A stretch of DNA of 14,532 nucleotides from Verrucomicrobia bacterium 12-59-8 (GTDB lineage Bacteria; Verrucomicrobiota; Verrucomicrobiae; Verrucomicrobiales; Verrucomicrobiaceae): assembly GCA_002279765.1 (NCBI GenBank), contig NCCR01000214.1:1-14532 (forward strand). Direction: 5' to 3'. Position 1 is the first letter of the stretch, and the number at the start of each line of letters is the position of its first letter. The notes below the pieces were generated by a model, which was not told the DNA's origin, made no database searches, and worked only from the letters and a program-made list of their open reading frames with translations. This document shows, piece by piece, positions 6,805-14,532 of this stretch. A program made the translations under genes and the position numbers.

Positions 6805-8185
6805 ATGGACACCCCCGAAGACCCAACAATGACACCTCAACTCAAGGCAGACATCACACTGCTCGACAACCTACTCGGCGTCGAAGCCCGAAAGCCAGGC
6901 AAAGCGGCATTGCTGCCTGCGGCTATTCGCATCGTCGAAACTCTGGAACCAGCTGGCGGCAAACAGGTGCCCGTCTTTCCTGCATCGTATGCAGGAGCGA
7001 CCGATCAATCCCCGCCGGTCTATGACCTTGCAGGTGTAATCTATGGTGAAGTCGAAGAAACGATCCGTGTGAAGAAATCAACGGCCAAGGTTCGTCAGAT
7101 CATCAAAGCTAAGCTCTGTGCCCTCGACTCTCCGCAATCGCAAGCGAATCGAATGGAGCCAGCATTCATTGAATGTGATGATCTCAAAGCGCTTGTTCCG
7201 CAGGCCACATCCACGATTCCACGCCGCCCGGAGAACGAAGGTTCAACATCCGTGCTTTTGCTTGCCCGTCGAGTCGCGGATTTTCGCATTCGGCTTTCGA
7301 ACGGAGCGGACGATATACGAAAAGCCGTAACGGCCTTTGCCAAAGGCGACTTTTCCCACGAGCGTGCTGTTTGGTTTTTGGGATAGTCGCGATCAGGGAA
7401 CCAAACATGCTCGCATTCTGCTCTCGCGGATTGATGCGACGAACGTGATTCCATGCCGCCGTCACGCTTTGTATTCAGGCCCCTATTCAGCGGATGAATT
7501 CGGCGAAGCCGTCTTGGGACGTGAAGCGGACAAAGACAAGCTCTCGGAACTCGGCTTCAGCGCGGCACCGAGTGAAGGTCTGGGTGGAGTCATCGTCGAT
7601 AGCGATGGTGAGATCAGCAGGCTGTCGCTGCTCTCGCTGTCCGATTTGGCGAGGATCAATTGCGAGCTGCCGAAGGGCGAGGGTGAAGCAAAGACGGCTG
7701 AACCTGAGCCTACTGAGAAGTCGAGCGCCCTAGACCTAACAAATGCAGCAAGGCGCTATCTATTTGCACTGGCAGCTCTAGCGGAAGGTCACGAGCGATC
7801 CAAAGGAAGTCACCGCCTCCGCTCTGGTTGTGAATTAGTGCTCACTGCTGCTCCGAAGTTTGAGCTTTGTTGTTCTCCACAGTGGAAGCCAGCTCCTTCA
7901 AAAGAGGAGTCCAACTCTGGCGAACCGCTAACCGACAAAGCCGCAGTGGAAGCCCTCTATTTTAATCGTGAGCGATTGATTGCTGTGGCTGTGGCTGCGG
8001 CGAAGACCCTGAAAATAGACACGAAGAGCGTAAAAAGCTATGAGGTCTCCAAAGACAGCTTGTCTGCCAGCTTCGGAACTGCGCCAGCACCAGCGGCGAA
8101 CAAAGCGGCCAAGAAGTCTGCATCTAAAAAAGCTGCTTCAACAACTGAGTCAACGAGCACACCCGAAGCCACTCCTGCGACATGA
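6805..8185 (+). CDS. csb1: Csb1 (Cas7-type backbone subunit), interrupted by a frameshift
   Basis: Csb1 (GSU0053 family) is the Cas7 RAMP protein that polymerises along the crRNA spacer. The gene is read in two frames. The first part (6805-7386) contains the family stretch DSPQSQANRMEPAF (N115, R116) and STSVLLLARRVADFRIRL. It then runs into FSHERAVWFLG and a stop at 7384-7386. The second part, in the +1 frame and open from 7337 to 8185, contains the expected continuation PTSVLFGFWDSRDQGTKHAR, with the hallmark FGFWDSR. Reading TTTTCCC at 7351-7357 with one T fewer gives a continuous 459-residue protein with FGFWDSR at 189-195. The tail after about residue 425 is low-complexity Lys/Ala/Ser/Thr. 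The gene lies 18 bases after csb3 and overlaps csb2 by ATGA. It may be inactivated, mis-sequenced or recoded. An alternative start is the ATG at 6829. Confidence 0.85.
7348..7357 (+). other. Frameshift site in csb1 (GAC TTTT CCC)
   Basis: Upstream codons read GAC TTT TCC CAC; the conserved downstream protein requires GAC (T)TTT CCC ACG AGC. The shift can therefore be placed within a few codons, most simply as one extra T in the four-T run. A tRNA-Phe on the first TTT could re-pair with the second TTT in the +1 frame. However, there is no stop or evident rare codon in the A site, which known +1 sites usually have. Confidence 0.7.
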
Positions 8186-9738
8186 GGTACTTCTCCATCC
8201 ACGTCAGCTTCGTAGCTCACAGCTACAGCGGCATCAGATTCCGGCAGGATCGGCAGGAGGAGCTTGATTGGCCGCCTTCACCGGGGCGGCTGCATGAGGC
8301 ACTTCTGTCTGCTGCATTGCTCGGTGTTCATTGCACACCCCAAGAGAGAGACGGTGTTTTTGCGGCTTTTCGTTGGCTCGAAAAACTCTCTGCACCTGAG
8401 ATTTGGGCTTCTGCTCAGGACGAGAGCCTGCGCACCTCCCCTCGCTTAGCCATTCCTCAAAACAATCCGAAGAACGGCCATCTGCACATCAAACCTAGCC
8501 TCTTGGCCCCGACCAAGAAGGCTGTCTCGGTATCTGGCGAGGCGTTGGAAGTCTGCTATCACTGGCAAACCGGCGACGAAGCTCCAGCAAGCTCTCACCT
8601 TGAAGTGCTCAGTGATGCAGCCGCTCGAATCTCTTACCTTGGCCGTGCCGAAGATCGTGTGGAGGTCAGCTTCTCCGTTGTAGCAGAGCCAATGCCTCTG
8701 CCCCTCGTGCGGTGGCAACCCAATCCAGACGGTGAAGCCCAGCTTTGGGTGCCCAAAGCAGGCACCACCGACGGACTCGAAGCGCGACACAAAGCCATCG
8801 TGCCGCCTCGTGAAAGCAAGAAGCCAGCACAACGCTGGATGCGCTCCGTTTGCTACTCCGATGGCGGTCCACATGCCATGCGACCCGTCGCCACGGCCAT
8901 CTTCCAGCTTTTCCCCGACAACGATGACCCAGATGCCACAGCTTTTTCCTGTGACCCCGAGTTCGCAGGACGCTGGCGCGAGTTCCTTCGCCATCTTATC
9001 GTCCAGCTCGCGAGTGAGGAGGATAACTGGGACGATCCAGCTCTCGCTGCCGAGTTGCTCACTGGTCACTCAGCACCCGACAAGCCCGCTTCACGCCCAC
9101 ACCTCGCCATAGTTCCCCTTCCCAGCATCAATGCAGCAAAAACGGCGGATGGCCGCGTGCGCCGCATCGCTCTCATGGGCTATGCCTCTCCCGATGTAGC
9201 GTCTCAAGCCCAGACCATCTACGAAACGCTTTTCAAAGCGCTCGACAACTTGATTGCAACCGATGACACTCCCTTCCGTCGCCAAGGCAAAGACCTGTCC
9301 GTTCGGCTCGTGCATCGCAAGCCTGCCACCGATGCCATTTGGCATCAACTCACGGTCAAAAGCCGTATCTGGTGCTCCATCATCCCCGTGGCGATCAGTC
9401 GTGGCTTCAAGGTGCCCAAGTTTCACCCTGACGGACGATCACTTAGCGAAAACGAGCGCCACCAGCGCAAGCTCAGCGAATGGGCAGCCCTCTTGCGCGA
9501 TAGCCTTAAGCACATCGGACTGCCGCCTGAAATCGTGGCTGCATGCTCCATTGAAACCACTTCCACCCCGCTCATCTCAAAATCTCAACGAGCCGAAAAG
9601 TATCGCGCTCCAGGAGAGAAAGCCGTCCTCACCCATGCGCGACTTGAGTTTCCCTGCCAAGTCAAAGGTCCGCTCATCCTCGGTGACCGACGTTACATGG
9701 GCCTCGGCCTCTTTGTCCCCGCTGACCACCCGTCTTGA
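8182..9738 (+). CDS. csb2: Csb2, Cas5-Cas6 fusion of type I-G
   Basis: The product is 518 residues. The N-terminal RAMP part carries the GSU0054-family signature LDWPPSPGRLHEALL (W30-P-P-S-P34). The C-terminus has HARLEF (H485) and the glycine-rich loop GPLILGDRRYMGLGLF (496-511), matching the Cas6-like G-rich loop of this family. The fusion is expected to process the pre-crRNA and to cap the 5' handle end of the complex as Cas5. The His near 485 is a candidate for the RNA-cleavage site, but I cannot prove it from sequence alone. Its ATG overlaps the csb1 stop by four bases, so the two are translationally coupled; a frameshift stop in csb1 at 7386 could weaken this coupling. It is the last gene of the effector block before a 163-base gap. 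Confidence 0.93.
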   Translation: MRYFSIHVSFVAHSYSGIRFRQDRQEELDWPPSPGRLHEALLSAALLGVHCTPQERDGVFAAFRWLEKLSAPEIWASAQDESLRTSPRLAIPQNNPKNGHLHIKPSLLAPTKKAVSVSGEALEVCYHWQTGDEAPASSHLEVLSDAAARISYLGRAEDRVEVSFSVVAEPMPLPLVRWQPNPDGEAQLWVPKAGTTDGLEARHKAIVPPRESKKPAQRWMRSVCYSDGGPHAMRPVATAIFQLFPDNDDPDATAFSCDPEFAGRWREFLRHLIVQLASEEDNWDDPALAAELLTGHSAPDKPASRPHLAIVPLPSINAAKTADGRVRRIALMGYASPDVASQAQTIYETLFKALDNLIATDDTPFRRQGKDLSVRLVHRKPATDAIWHQLTVKSRIWCSIIPVAISRGFKVPKFHPDGRSLSENERHQRKLSEWAALLRDSLKHIGLPPEIVAACSIETTSTPLISKSQRAEKYRAPGEKAVLTHARLEFPCQVKGPLILGDRRYMGLGLFVPADHPS

Positions 9739-9761
9739 ATCGACATCTCGTGCAGATCGTT

Positions 9762-9861
9762 AGTGAATCGGGCTGCCGCTCCATGTGGCAGTGCTGGAGT
9801 CAGACAAAACTTTTCTTTACGAATCGCACCAATGCCGGTAGCTTTGGCTGCTCGATTCACT
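9762..9861. repeat. 100-bp element with 16-bp inverted terminal arms
   Basis: AGTGAATCGGGCTGCC (9762-9777) and GGCTGCTCGATTCACT (9846-9861) are complementary at 14 of 16 positions, the outer nine perfectly. A small hairpin CTGCC...GGCAG lies just inside the left arm (about 9773-9791). The element fills most of the gap between csb2 and cas4-cas1. It looks like a MITE or REP-type insertion, or it could fold in RNA between the two modules. Only TT flanks both sides, so no clear target duplication is seen. Confidence 0.45.
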
Positions 9862-9901
9862 TTCACTAAGCCGCACAACGGACTGCTGCGGGCCACTTAT
9901 C

Positions 9902-12025
9902 ATGAATCTGCCCGCCTATCGCACTGCACGTGCTCCTTACCCACGCCGCCCTGAGCAGTGGGAGCCGGAGTATCTCTATGAGCCGCTGCCGGAGCCGGTG
10001 GATCACCCGGAGTTCGATCTGTTTGGGGTGCGGCGCATGGTGGAGGTGACGGAGGCGCTGACCGATCCTGCGACGAGGAAACCTGCGGAAAAGAACCAGG
10101 AGCCGATGCGGGCGCGGATGCTGAATGAATTCGTGTACTGCCCGCGCCTGTTTTATTACGAGCAGGTGGAAGGAGTGTTTGTGGAGAATGCGGACACAGC
10201 GCGGGGTTCGGCGATCCATGAGAAGGTGGACCGGGGCAAGGGTGCACTGCTGCGGGCGAAGAAGAAGGCGGGCGCTGAAGGTGAAGATCCTAGTTCGGAG
10301 AGTACGGCCACGCCTGCGCCAAGCGCTGGCGAACCGGGTGGCGATGCCGCAGCGGCAGAACCTAGCGCTGCGGCTGATGATGCTGAGCCGCCGATGGAAA
10401 CGATTCATTCACGCTCAGCCATGCTGAGCTCGCCACGGCTGGATGTGGTGGCGAAGATGGACCTGATCGAGGTGAAGGTGAAGGCTCGCAGCGCGGATGA
10501 TTTTTTCGCCGTTCGGGAGGCGCAGTCGGTGACTCCGGTGGATTACAAGGCGGGTGCGCCGAGACAGGGCGTGGATCAAAATGAGCTGTGGGATGCGGAC
10601 AAGATGCAGCTGGGCTTGCAGATTCTGATCCTGCGCGACAACGGCTACCCCTGTGATGAGGGCGTGATTTATTACCGGGCGACGAAGCAGCGGGTGCGGC
10701 TGGTGATGACGGCGGAGATCGAGGCATGGATTATCGACCGCATCGCTGCGGCACGTGTGGTGGCGGCCTCTCCCACGATACCGCCGCCGCTGGTGAACAG
10801 CCCCAAATGCGTGCGCTGCTCTCTGGCCCCGGTTTGCCTTCCAGATGAGACGCGGCTGCTGGTAGGTTCGCGTCCCCTTCCCTCTGAGGTGTCGCGCTTT
10901 CCCGCGAATGCAGCGGCAACGTCGCCCCGACGATTGATTGCCGCACGCGATGACGAGCGTGCATTGTACCTGAACACCCAGGGGTATCGCGTGGGCATCA
11001 AATCGGAACGGCTGGTGATCAAGGATGGCGACGATGTGATCGACGAGGTGCGGATGAATGATGTGACGCATGTGGCACTGTTTGGGAACATTCAGCTCAG
11101 CACGCAGGCAGTGCAGGAGCTGTGCGAGCAGGAAATCCCGGTGGCGTATTTCAGCATGGGCGGCTGGTTTTACGGACTGACTCGCGGGCATGGTCTGAAG
11201 AATGTGCATACGCGCATCCGGCAGTTCGCCGCAGCCTCCAATCCGTTGCAATGTCTTGCGCTGGCCCAGAAAATCGTGCAGGCCAAAATCAGGAACCACC
11301 GCACCATGCTCATGCGTCTGCATGTGCAGCCGCCTGCCGCCGCCGTGCAGGGCATGAAGGAGATCGCCGGGCGTGTGCCATCGGCCCGCGGACTGGATGA
11401 ATTGCTGGGCATGGAGGGCGCGGCAGCCGCGCTTTATTTTCAAAACTTCGCCGGCATGATCAAGGTGGGAGAAGATGATCTTGATGATGAAATCCCCGGA
11501 TTGGAAGTGTCTCAGTCTGCTGAGAAGCGGCTCAAGGCCGAAACGGAGGCCTTCACTTTTGACTTCACCCAGCGCCGCCGCCGACCGCCAACTGACCCGG
11601 TGAATGCGCTGCTCTCGCTCGCCTACAGCCTGCTGGCGAAGGATTGCACCATCGCCTCCTTGGCAGTGGGCTTTGATCCTTATGTCGGCTTTTATCATCA
11701 ACCACGCCACGGCAGGCCCGCGCTGGCCCTGGATTTGATGGAGGAATTTCGCCCGCTCATTGCGGAGAGCACCGTGCTGACGGCGATCAACAACCGCATG
11801 ATCAATAGCAGCCATTTTGTGCGTGCCGGTGATGCGGTGAACCTGAGCCCGCAGGGGCGGAAGGCTTTTTTCCAGGCCTACGAGCAGCGCATGAACGCGC
11901 TGATCACACACCCGGTGTTTGATTACAAGGTGAGCTACCGTCGAGTGCTGGAACTGCAGGCGCGCCTGCTCGCCCGCCACCTGACTGGAGAGATCCCGGA
12001 GTATGTGCCGATGGTCACCCGATGA
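9902..12025 (+). CDS. cas4-cas1: Cas4-Cas1 fusion, spacer acquisition
   Basis: The product has 707 residues. The N-terminal Cas4 domain has C80 in FVYCPRLFYYE, H106 in GSAIHEK, Asp181/Asp187 in LDVVAKMDLIEVK, D214-Y-K in TPVDYKAG, and the iron-sulfur cysteines C303, C306 and C312 (KCVRCSLAPVC). The Cas1 domain starts near residue 345 (RALYLNTQGYRVG) and has the metal-binding set E505 (GMEGAAAALYF), H599 (GFYHQPRHG) and D611 (LDLMEEFRP). Fusions of this kind are characteristic of type I-U/I-G; Cas4 selects and trims PAM-bearing prespacers while Cas1 integrates them. A disordered Ala/Pro/Glu-rich insert of about 45 residues (roughly 120-165) lies inside Cas4. About 75 residues precede the first Cys. 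cas2 follows 20 bases later. Its codon style is more GC-rich than that of the effector genes. Confidence 0.97.
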   Translation: MNLPAYRTARAPYPRRPEQWEPEYLYEPLPEPVDHPEFDLFGVRRMVEVTEALTDPATRKPAEKNQEPMRARMLNEFVYCPRLFYYEQVEGVFVENADTARGSAIHEKVDRGKGALLRAKKKAGAEGEDPSSESTATPAPSAGEPGGDAAAAEPSAAADDAEPPMETIHSRSAMLSSPRLDVVAKMDLIEVKVKARSADDFFAVREAQSVTPVDYKAGAPRQGVDQNELWDADKMQLGLQILILRDNGYPCDEGVIYYRATKQRVRLVMTAEIEAWIIDRIAAARVVAASPTIPPPLVNSPKCVRCSLAPVCLPDETRLLVGSRPLPSEVSRFPANAAATSPRRLIAARDDERALYLNTQGYRVGIKSERLVIKDGDDVIDEVRMNDVTHVALFGNIQLSTQAVQELCEQEIPVAYFSMGGWFYGLTRGHGLKNVHTRIRQFAAASNPLQCLALAQKIVQAKIRNHRTMLMRLHVQPPAAAVQGMKEIAGRVPSARGLDELLGMEGAAAALYFQNFAGMIKVGEDDLDDEIPGLEVSQSAEKRLKAETEAFTFDFTQRRRRPPTDPVNALLSLAYSLLAKDCTIASLAVGFDPYVGFYHQPRHGRPALALDLMEEFRPLIAESTVLTAINNRMINSSHFVRAGDAVNLSPQGRKAFFQAYEQRMNALITHPVFDYKVSYRRVLELQARLLARHLTGEIPEYVPMVTR

Positions 12026-12045
12026 TGATTTGAAATCCATTTCCC

Positions 12046-12363
12046 ATGTCCGACCGCAATGTCATCGTCAGCTCACGCCACACCTATCTGGTGTGCTATG
12101 ACATCGCCAATGACCGGCGGCTGAAGAAGGTCTTCAAAGTGTGCAAGAACCATGGCACCCACCTTCAATTCTCCGTTTTCGAGTGCGATCTGAATCCACG
12201 CGAACTCGTCCAGTTTCAGCGTGAACTGAAAACGCTGATCAAGCAGGACGAAGACCAGGTGCTGTTTGTCTCGCTCGGGCCTGCTGAGGGACGCGGCGAC
12301 CGGGTGATTTCATCCTTGGGATTGCCGTATTCCAAGTTTGATGCGCCGTGCTACGTGGTGTAG
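12046..12363 (+). CDS. cas2: Cas2, spacer acquisition
   Basis: The product has 105 residues with the Cas2 ferredoxin-like pattern: YLVCYDIANDRRLKKVFKVC (D19 at the end of the first strand), then QFSVFECDL and LFVSLGP. Cas2 dimers bridge two Cas1 dimers to form the integrase. The gene directly follows cas4-cas1 with a 20-base gap and is the last cas gene before the leader. I use the ATG at 12046. Confidence 0.95.
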   Translation: MSDRNVIVSSRHTYLVCYDIANDRRLKKVFKVCKNHGTHLQFSVFECDLNPRELVQFQRELKTLIKQDEDQVLFVSLGPAEGRGDRVISSLGLPYSKFDAPCYVV

Positions 12364-12577
12364 AACACGTCACGTCTGTTTTTGATCTTTTACATATCCC
12401 AAGTTTAGACCGCGAGCGGTTCGGTGGCGTGCCCGGGTGCCGCAAGCGCTCGCACGTTGAAAACCAACGCTTTCGCCCATTTTATTTCATGTCGCTTCCG
12501 TCGCCAGCATCATTATTGACCAACCGCTCGCCAAGTGCGGCTGGAAAGCTTGAATCTGCGAGCACTGGGAGGCGGCT
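12364..12577 (+). promoter_or_regulatory. CRISPR leader
   Basis: These 214 bases between the cas2 stop and the first repeat are AT-richer in parts and carry no convincing gene. They hold the candidate promoter listed separately and, at about 12524-12553, a repeat-like stretch CCGCTCGCCAAGTGCGG followed by TTGAA. This recalls the repeat stem and its TTGAA end and could be a degenerate repeat or an integration anchor. The leader role follows from its position beside the adaptation genes and from repeat orientation. Confidence 0.7.
12457..12485 (+). promoter_or_regulatory. Candidate sigma70-type promoter for pre-crRNA
   Basis: TTGAAA (12457-12462, 5 of 6 to TTGACA) is spaced 17 bases from TTTTAT (12480-12485, 4 of 6 to TATAAT). 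This would start transcription near 12492, about 85 bases before the first repeat and in the direction of the array. Such matches occur by chance, so support is moderate at best. Confidence 0.35.
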
Positions 12578-14532
12578 CCTTCCGCACTCTCACGAGTGCG
12601 GCCCCGTTGAAGCTCGCGGAGGCGGGTGATTGCGGCGGCGTTGTTGATGCCTTCCGCACTCTCACGAGTGCGGCCCCGTTGAAGCAGACCAAAGCGGCGG
12701 TCTGCCACGCGCAAAGCGTTGTCCTTCCGCACTCTCACGAGTGCGGCCCCGTTGAAGCGATTCGAATGCCGGCAGTGTAGAGTTTGCTCAGCGCCCCTTC
12801 CGCACTCTCACGAGTGCGGCCCCGTTGAAGCGCGGGTGCGCGCCACACGGTTCCCATCGTCTTCTCTTCCTTCCGCACTCTCACGAGTGCGGCCCCGTTG
12901 AAGCACCGCGCCGGCGCTCTCGCCAAACTTCTTGGTCCCCGCCTTCCGCACTCTCACGAGTGCGGCCCCGTTGAAGCCGTGCGCGTCCGCCGCCGCTGTG
13001 TTGGCTTGCACAACCTTCCGCACTCTCACGAGTGCGGCCCCGTTGAAGCTAGGTGCCGCACAGCCACTTCTCCAGATCAATAGCCGTCCTTCCGCACTCT
13101 CACGAGTGCGGCCCCGTTGAAGCCGAGCGAACGAAGCGCAGGCTGGAGAGGTAGAGCCCACCTTCCGCACTCTCACGAGTGCGGCCCCGTTGAAGCTGGC
13201 CCGCCGGGCATCCGCTGCACCATGAATGGCGCACCTTCCGCACTCTCACGAGTGCGGCCCCGTTGAAGCGAGGGTCGTGGTGAGTTCGGCGCGGTATTCT
13301 TCGGTGGTCCCTTCCGCACTCTCACGAGTGCGGCCCCGTTGAAGCGATATCCGCGAAGATCACACCTTCTACGGCATGCAGCCCCCTTCCGCACTCTCAC
13401 GAGTGCGGCCCCGTTGAAGCTTCGCACACAGTGAAGAACACAGGGCCATCCGTTCCCACCTTCCGCACTCTCACGAGTGCGGCCCCGTTGAAGCGGCGAT
13501 GTCAGCGGCGCGAATTTGACGACGCTCAACGCCTTCCGCACTCTCACGAGTGCGGCCCCGTTGAAGCCCGGTGCTGGAGGACCAGCTCACGGGGAATGCC
13601 AATGCACCTTCCGCACTCTCACGAGTGCGGCCCCGTTGAAGCATGGCAGGATGTGTGAGGTTCAGTCGGCGGCGGCGGCCCCTTCCGCACTCTCACGAGT
13701 GCGGCCCCGTTGAAGCGCGGTCCTGTGTTTGTGGGCGGCGTTAGAGATGCGGGACCTTCCGCACTCTCACGAGTGCGGCCCCGTTGAAGCACGATCTGCG
13801 GTGACGTGCCCACGATGAAAGACCCACCCTTCCGCACTCTCACGAGTGCGGCCCCGTTGAAGCCTCACCGGCGAGGACGGATTCAACTCGGACATGATCG
13901 CCTTCCGCACTCTCACGAGTGCGGCCCCGTTGAAGCGTGTTTTGTAGTCCCGGCTTTAGCCGGTCCCGTGATTGCCTTCCGCACTCTCACGAGTGCGGCC
14001 CCGTTGAAGCCAGTGTAGCGAGTGCGCGGAGCATCGCATCTTTGGCGCCTTCCGCACTCTCACGAGTGCGGCCCCGTTGAAGCGGCATCTTTGCGGTCAA
14101 ACTGCGCCTTGCGTAGATCCTTCCGCACTCTCACGAGTGCGGCCCCGTTGAAGCAACACGGCGGTGCTCGGGCGTGTCGCCCCAGTCGAGGACTCCTTCC
14201 GCACTCTCACGAGTGCGGCCCCGTTGAAGCTCGATCCCCGCGCACGGGCACTCCCCTGCGTGCCTCTGCCTTCCGCACTCTCACGAGTGCGGCCCCGTTG
14301 AAGCGGTGTGGTGGTGCCGAGGTCAAGCTCGCGAAGGTAAGCCTTCCGCACTCTCACGAGTGCGGCCCCGTTGAAGCCGCCCGACGTACTGGCCAAGCTG
14401 CCGAAGCTCCGCTTCCCTTCCGCACTCTCACGAGTGCGGCCCCGTTGAAGCACTCTCCACTGCCCCACGAAGCCGCTGTCTCCCGCATCGCCTTCCGCAC
14501 TCTCACGAGTGCGGCCCCGTTGAAGCATGTCC
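12578..14532 (+). CRISPR. Type I-G CRISPR array, 27 repeats seen, runs off the window
   Basis: The repeat is 36 bp and looks identical in all 27 copies. It starts CCTT, then has stem CCGCACTC, loop TCAC, stem GAGTGCGG, then CCCC and GTTGAAGC. First repeat 12578-12613, last complete repeat 14491-14526, followed by six bases of a 27th spacer. The 26 complete spacers are 35-40 bp, mostly 37-38. The GTTGAAGC end resembles the ATTGAAA(C/G)-type 3' end of many type I repeats, so I infer + strand transcription with the leader at 12364-12577. In type I, an 8-base 5' handle would then be GUUGAAGC. No degenerate terminal repeat is seen, so the distal end is outside. Open frames within the array are repeat-derived and not genes. 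Confidence 0.98.

Noticed and set aside
9763..9954. Short open frames on both strands in the gap between csb2 and cas4-cas1
   Set aside because: They lie across the inverted-repeat element and into cas4-cas1; no ribosome binding site or family pattern supports them.
10415..12040. Long open frame on the - strand (about 541 residues) opposite cas4-cas1
   Set aside because: It is a shadow of the GC-rich Cas4-Cas1 gene. Its translation is His/Arg/Gln-rich with no family resemblance, while the + strand shows clear Cas4 and Cas1 motifs.
13173..13547. Open frames on both strands within the CRISPR array, repeating RVRK or RTLTSAAPLK blocks
   Set aside because: They are translations of the 36-bp repeat, which is a multiple of three, and not genes.

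Overview
The window holds a complete type I-G (formerly I-U) CRISPR-Cas locus. The effector genes, a Cas4-Cas1 fusion, cas2 and a long CRISPR array all lie on the + strand. Upstream are a WYL-domain regulator on the opposite strand and a ParD/ParE-type toxin-antitoxin pair. The DNA is moderately GC-rich, most starts lack a clear Shine-Dalgarno sequence, and the csb1/csb2/csb3 gene set together with a palindrome in one spacer recalls Verrucomicrobiota or Planctomycetota. I lean to a Verrucomicrobium/Prosthecobacter-like bacterium, but this is inference and no marker gene settles it.

Layout. 2-465: the 3' end of a ParD-like antitoxin and a complete ParE/RelE toxin, translationally coupled and followed by a good intrinsic terminator (517-545). 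546-1101: no convincing gene, but a remarkable cluster of nested inverted repeats and hairpins (719-1082). 1102-2133 (-): an HTH-WYL transcription factor. 2287-2616 (+): a small one-pass membrane protein of unknown role. 2710-2868 (+): what looks like the N-terminal stub of a second, lost type I-G cas3, ending in a corrupted Walker A motif and overlapping the real cas3 start by ATGA. 2865-9738 (+): the effector operon cas3 (C-terminal HD nuclease), csb3 (small Cas8-like), csb1 (Cas7 backbone, carrying a frameshift at a TTTT run) and csb2 (Cas5-Cas6 fusion). 9739-9901: a gap with a 100-bp element bounded by 16-bp inverted arms. 9902-12363 (+): cas4-cas1 fusion and cas2. 12364-12577: leader. 12578 to the window end: 27 identical 36-bp repeats with 26 complete spacers of 35-40 bp, continuing past the edge.

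How the parts work together (family knowledge): Cas4-Cas1 with Cas2 selects PAM-flanked DNA and inserts it next to the leader. The array transcript is cut by the Cas6-like part of Csb2. Csb1, Csb2 and Csb3 assemble on the crRNA as the surveillance complex, and Cas3 is recruited to unwind and degrade the target. The divergent WYL protein is a plausible regulator of the locus.

I do not see a wholly new defence system. The features that go beyond a textbook I-G locus are the csb1 frameshift (inactivation, sequencing error or recoding), the cas3 relic, the palindrome cluster, the element between effector and adaptation modules, and a spacer carrying a REP-like palindrome.
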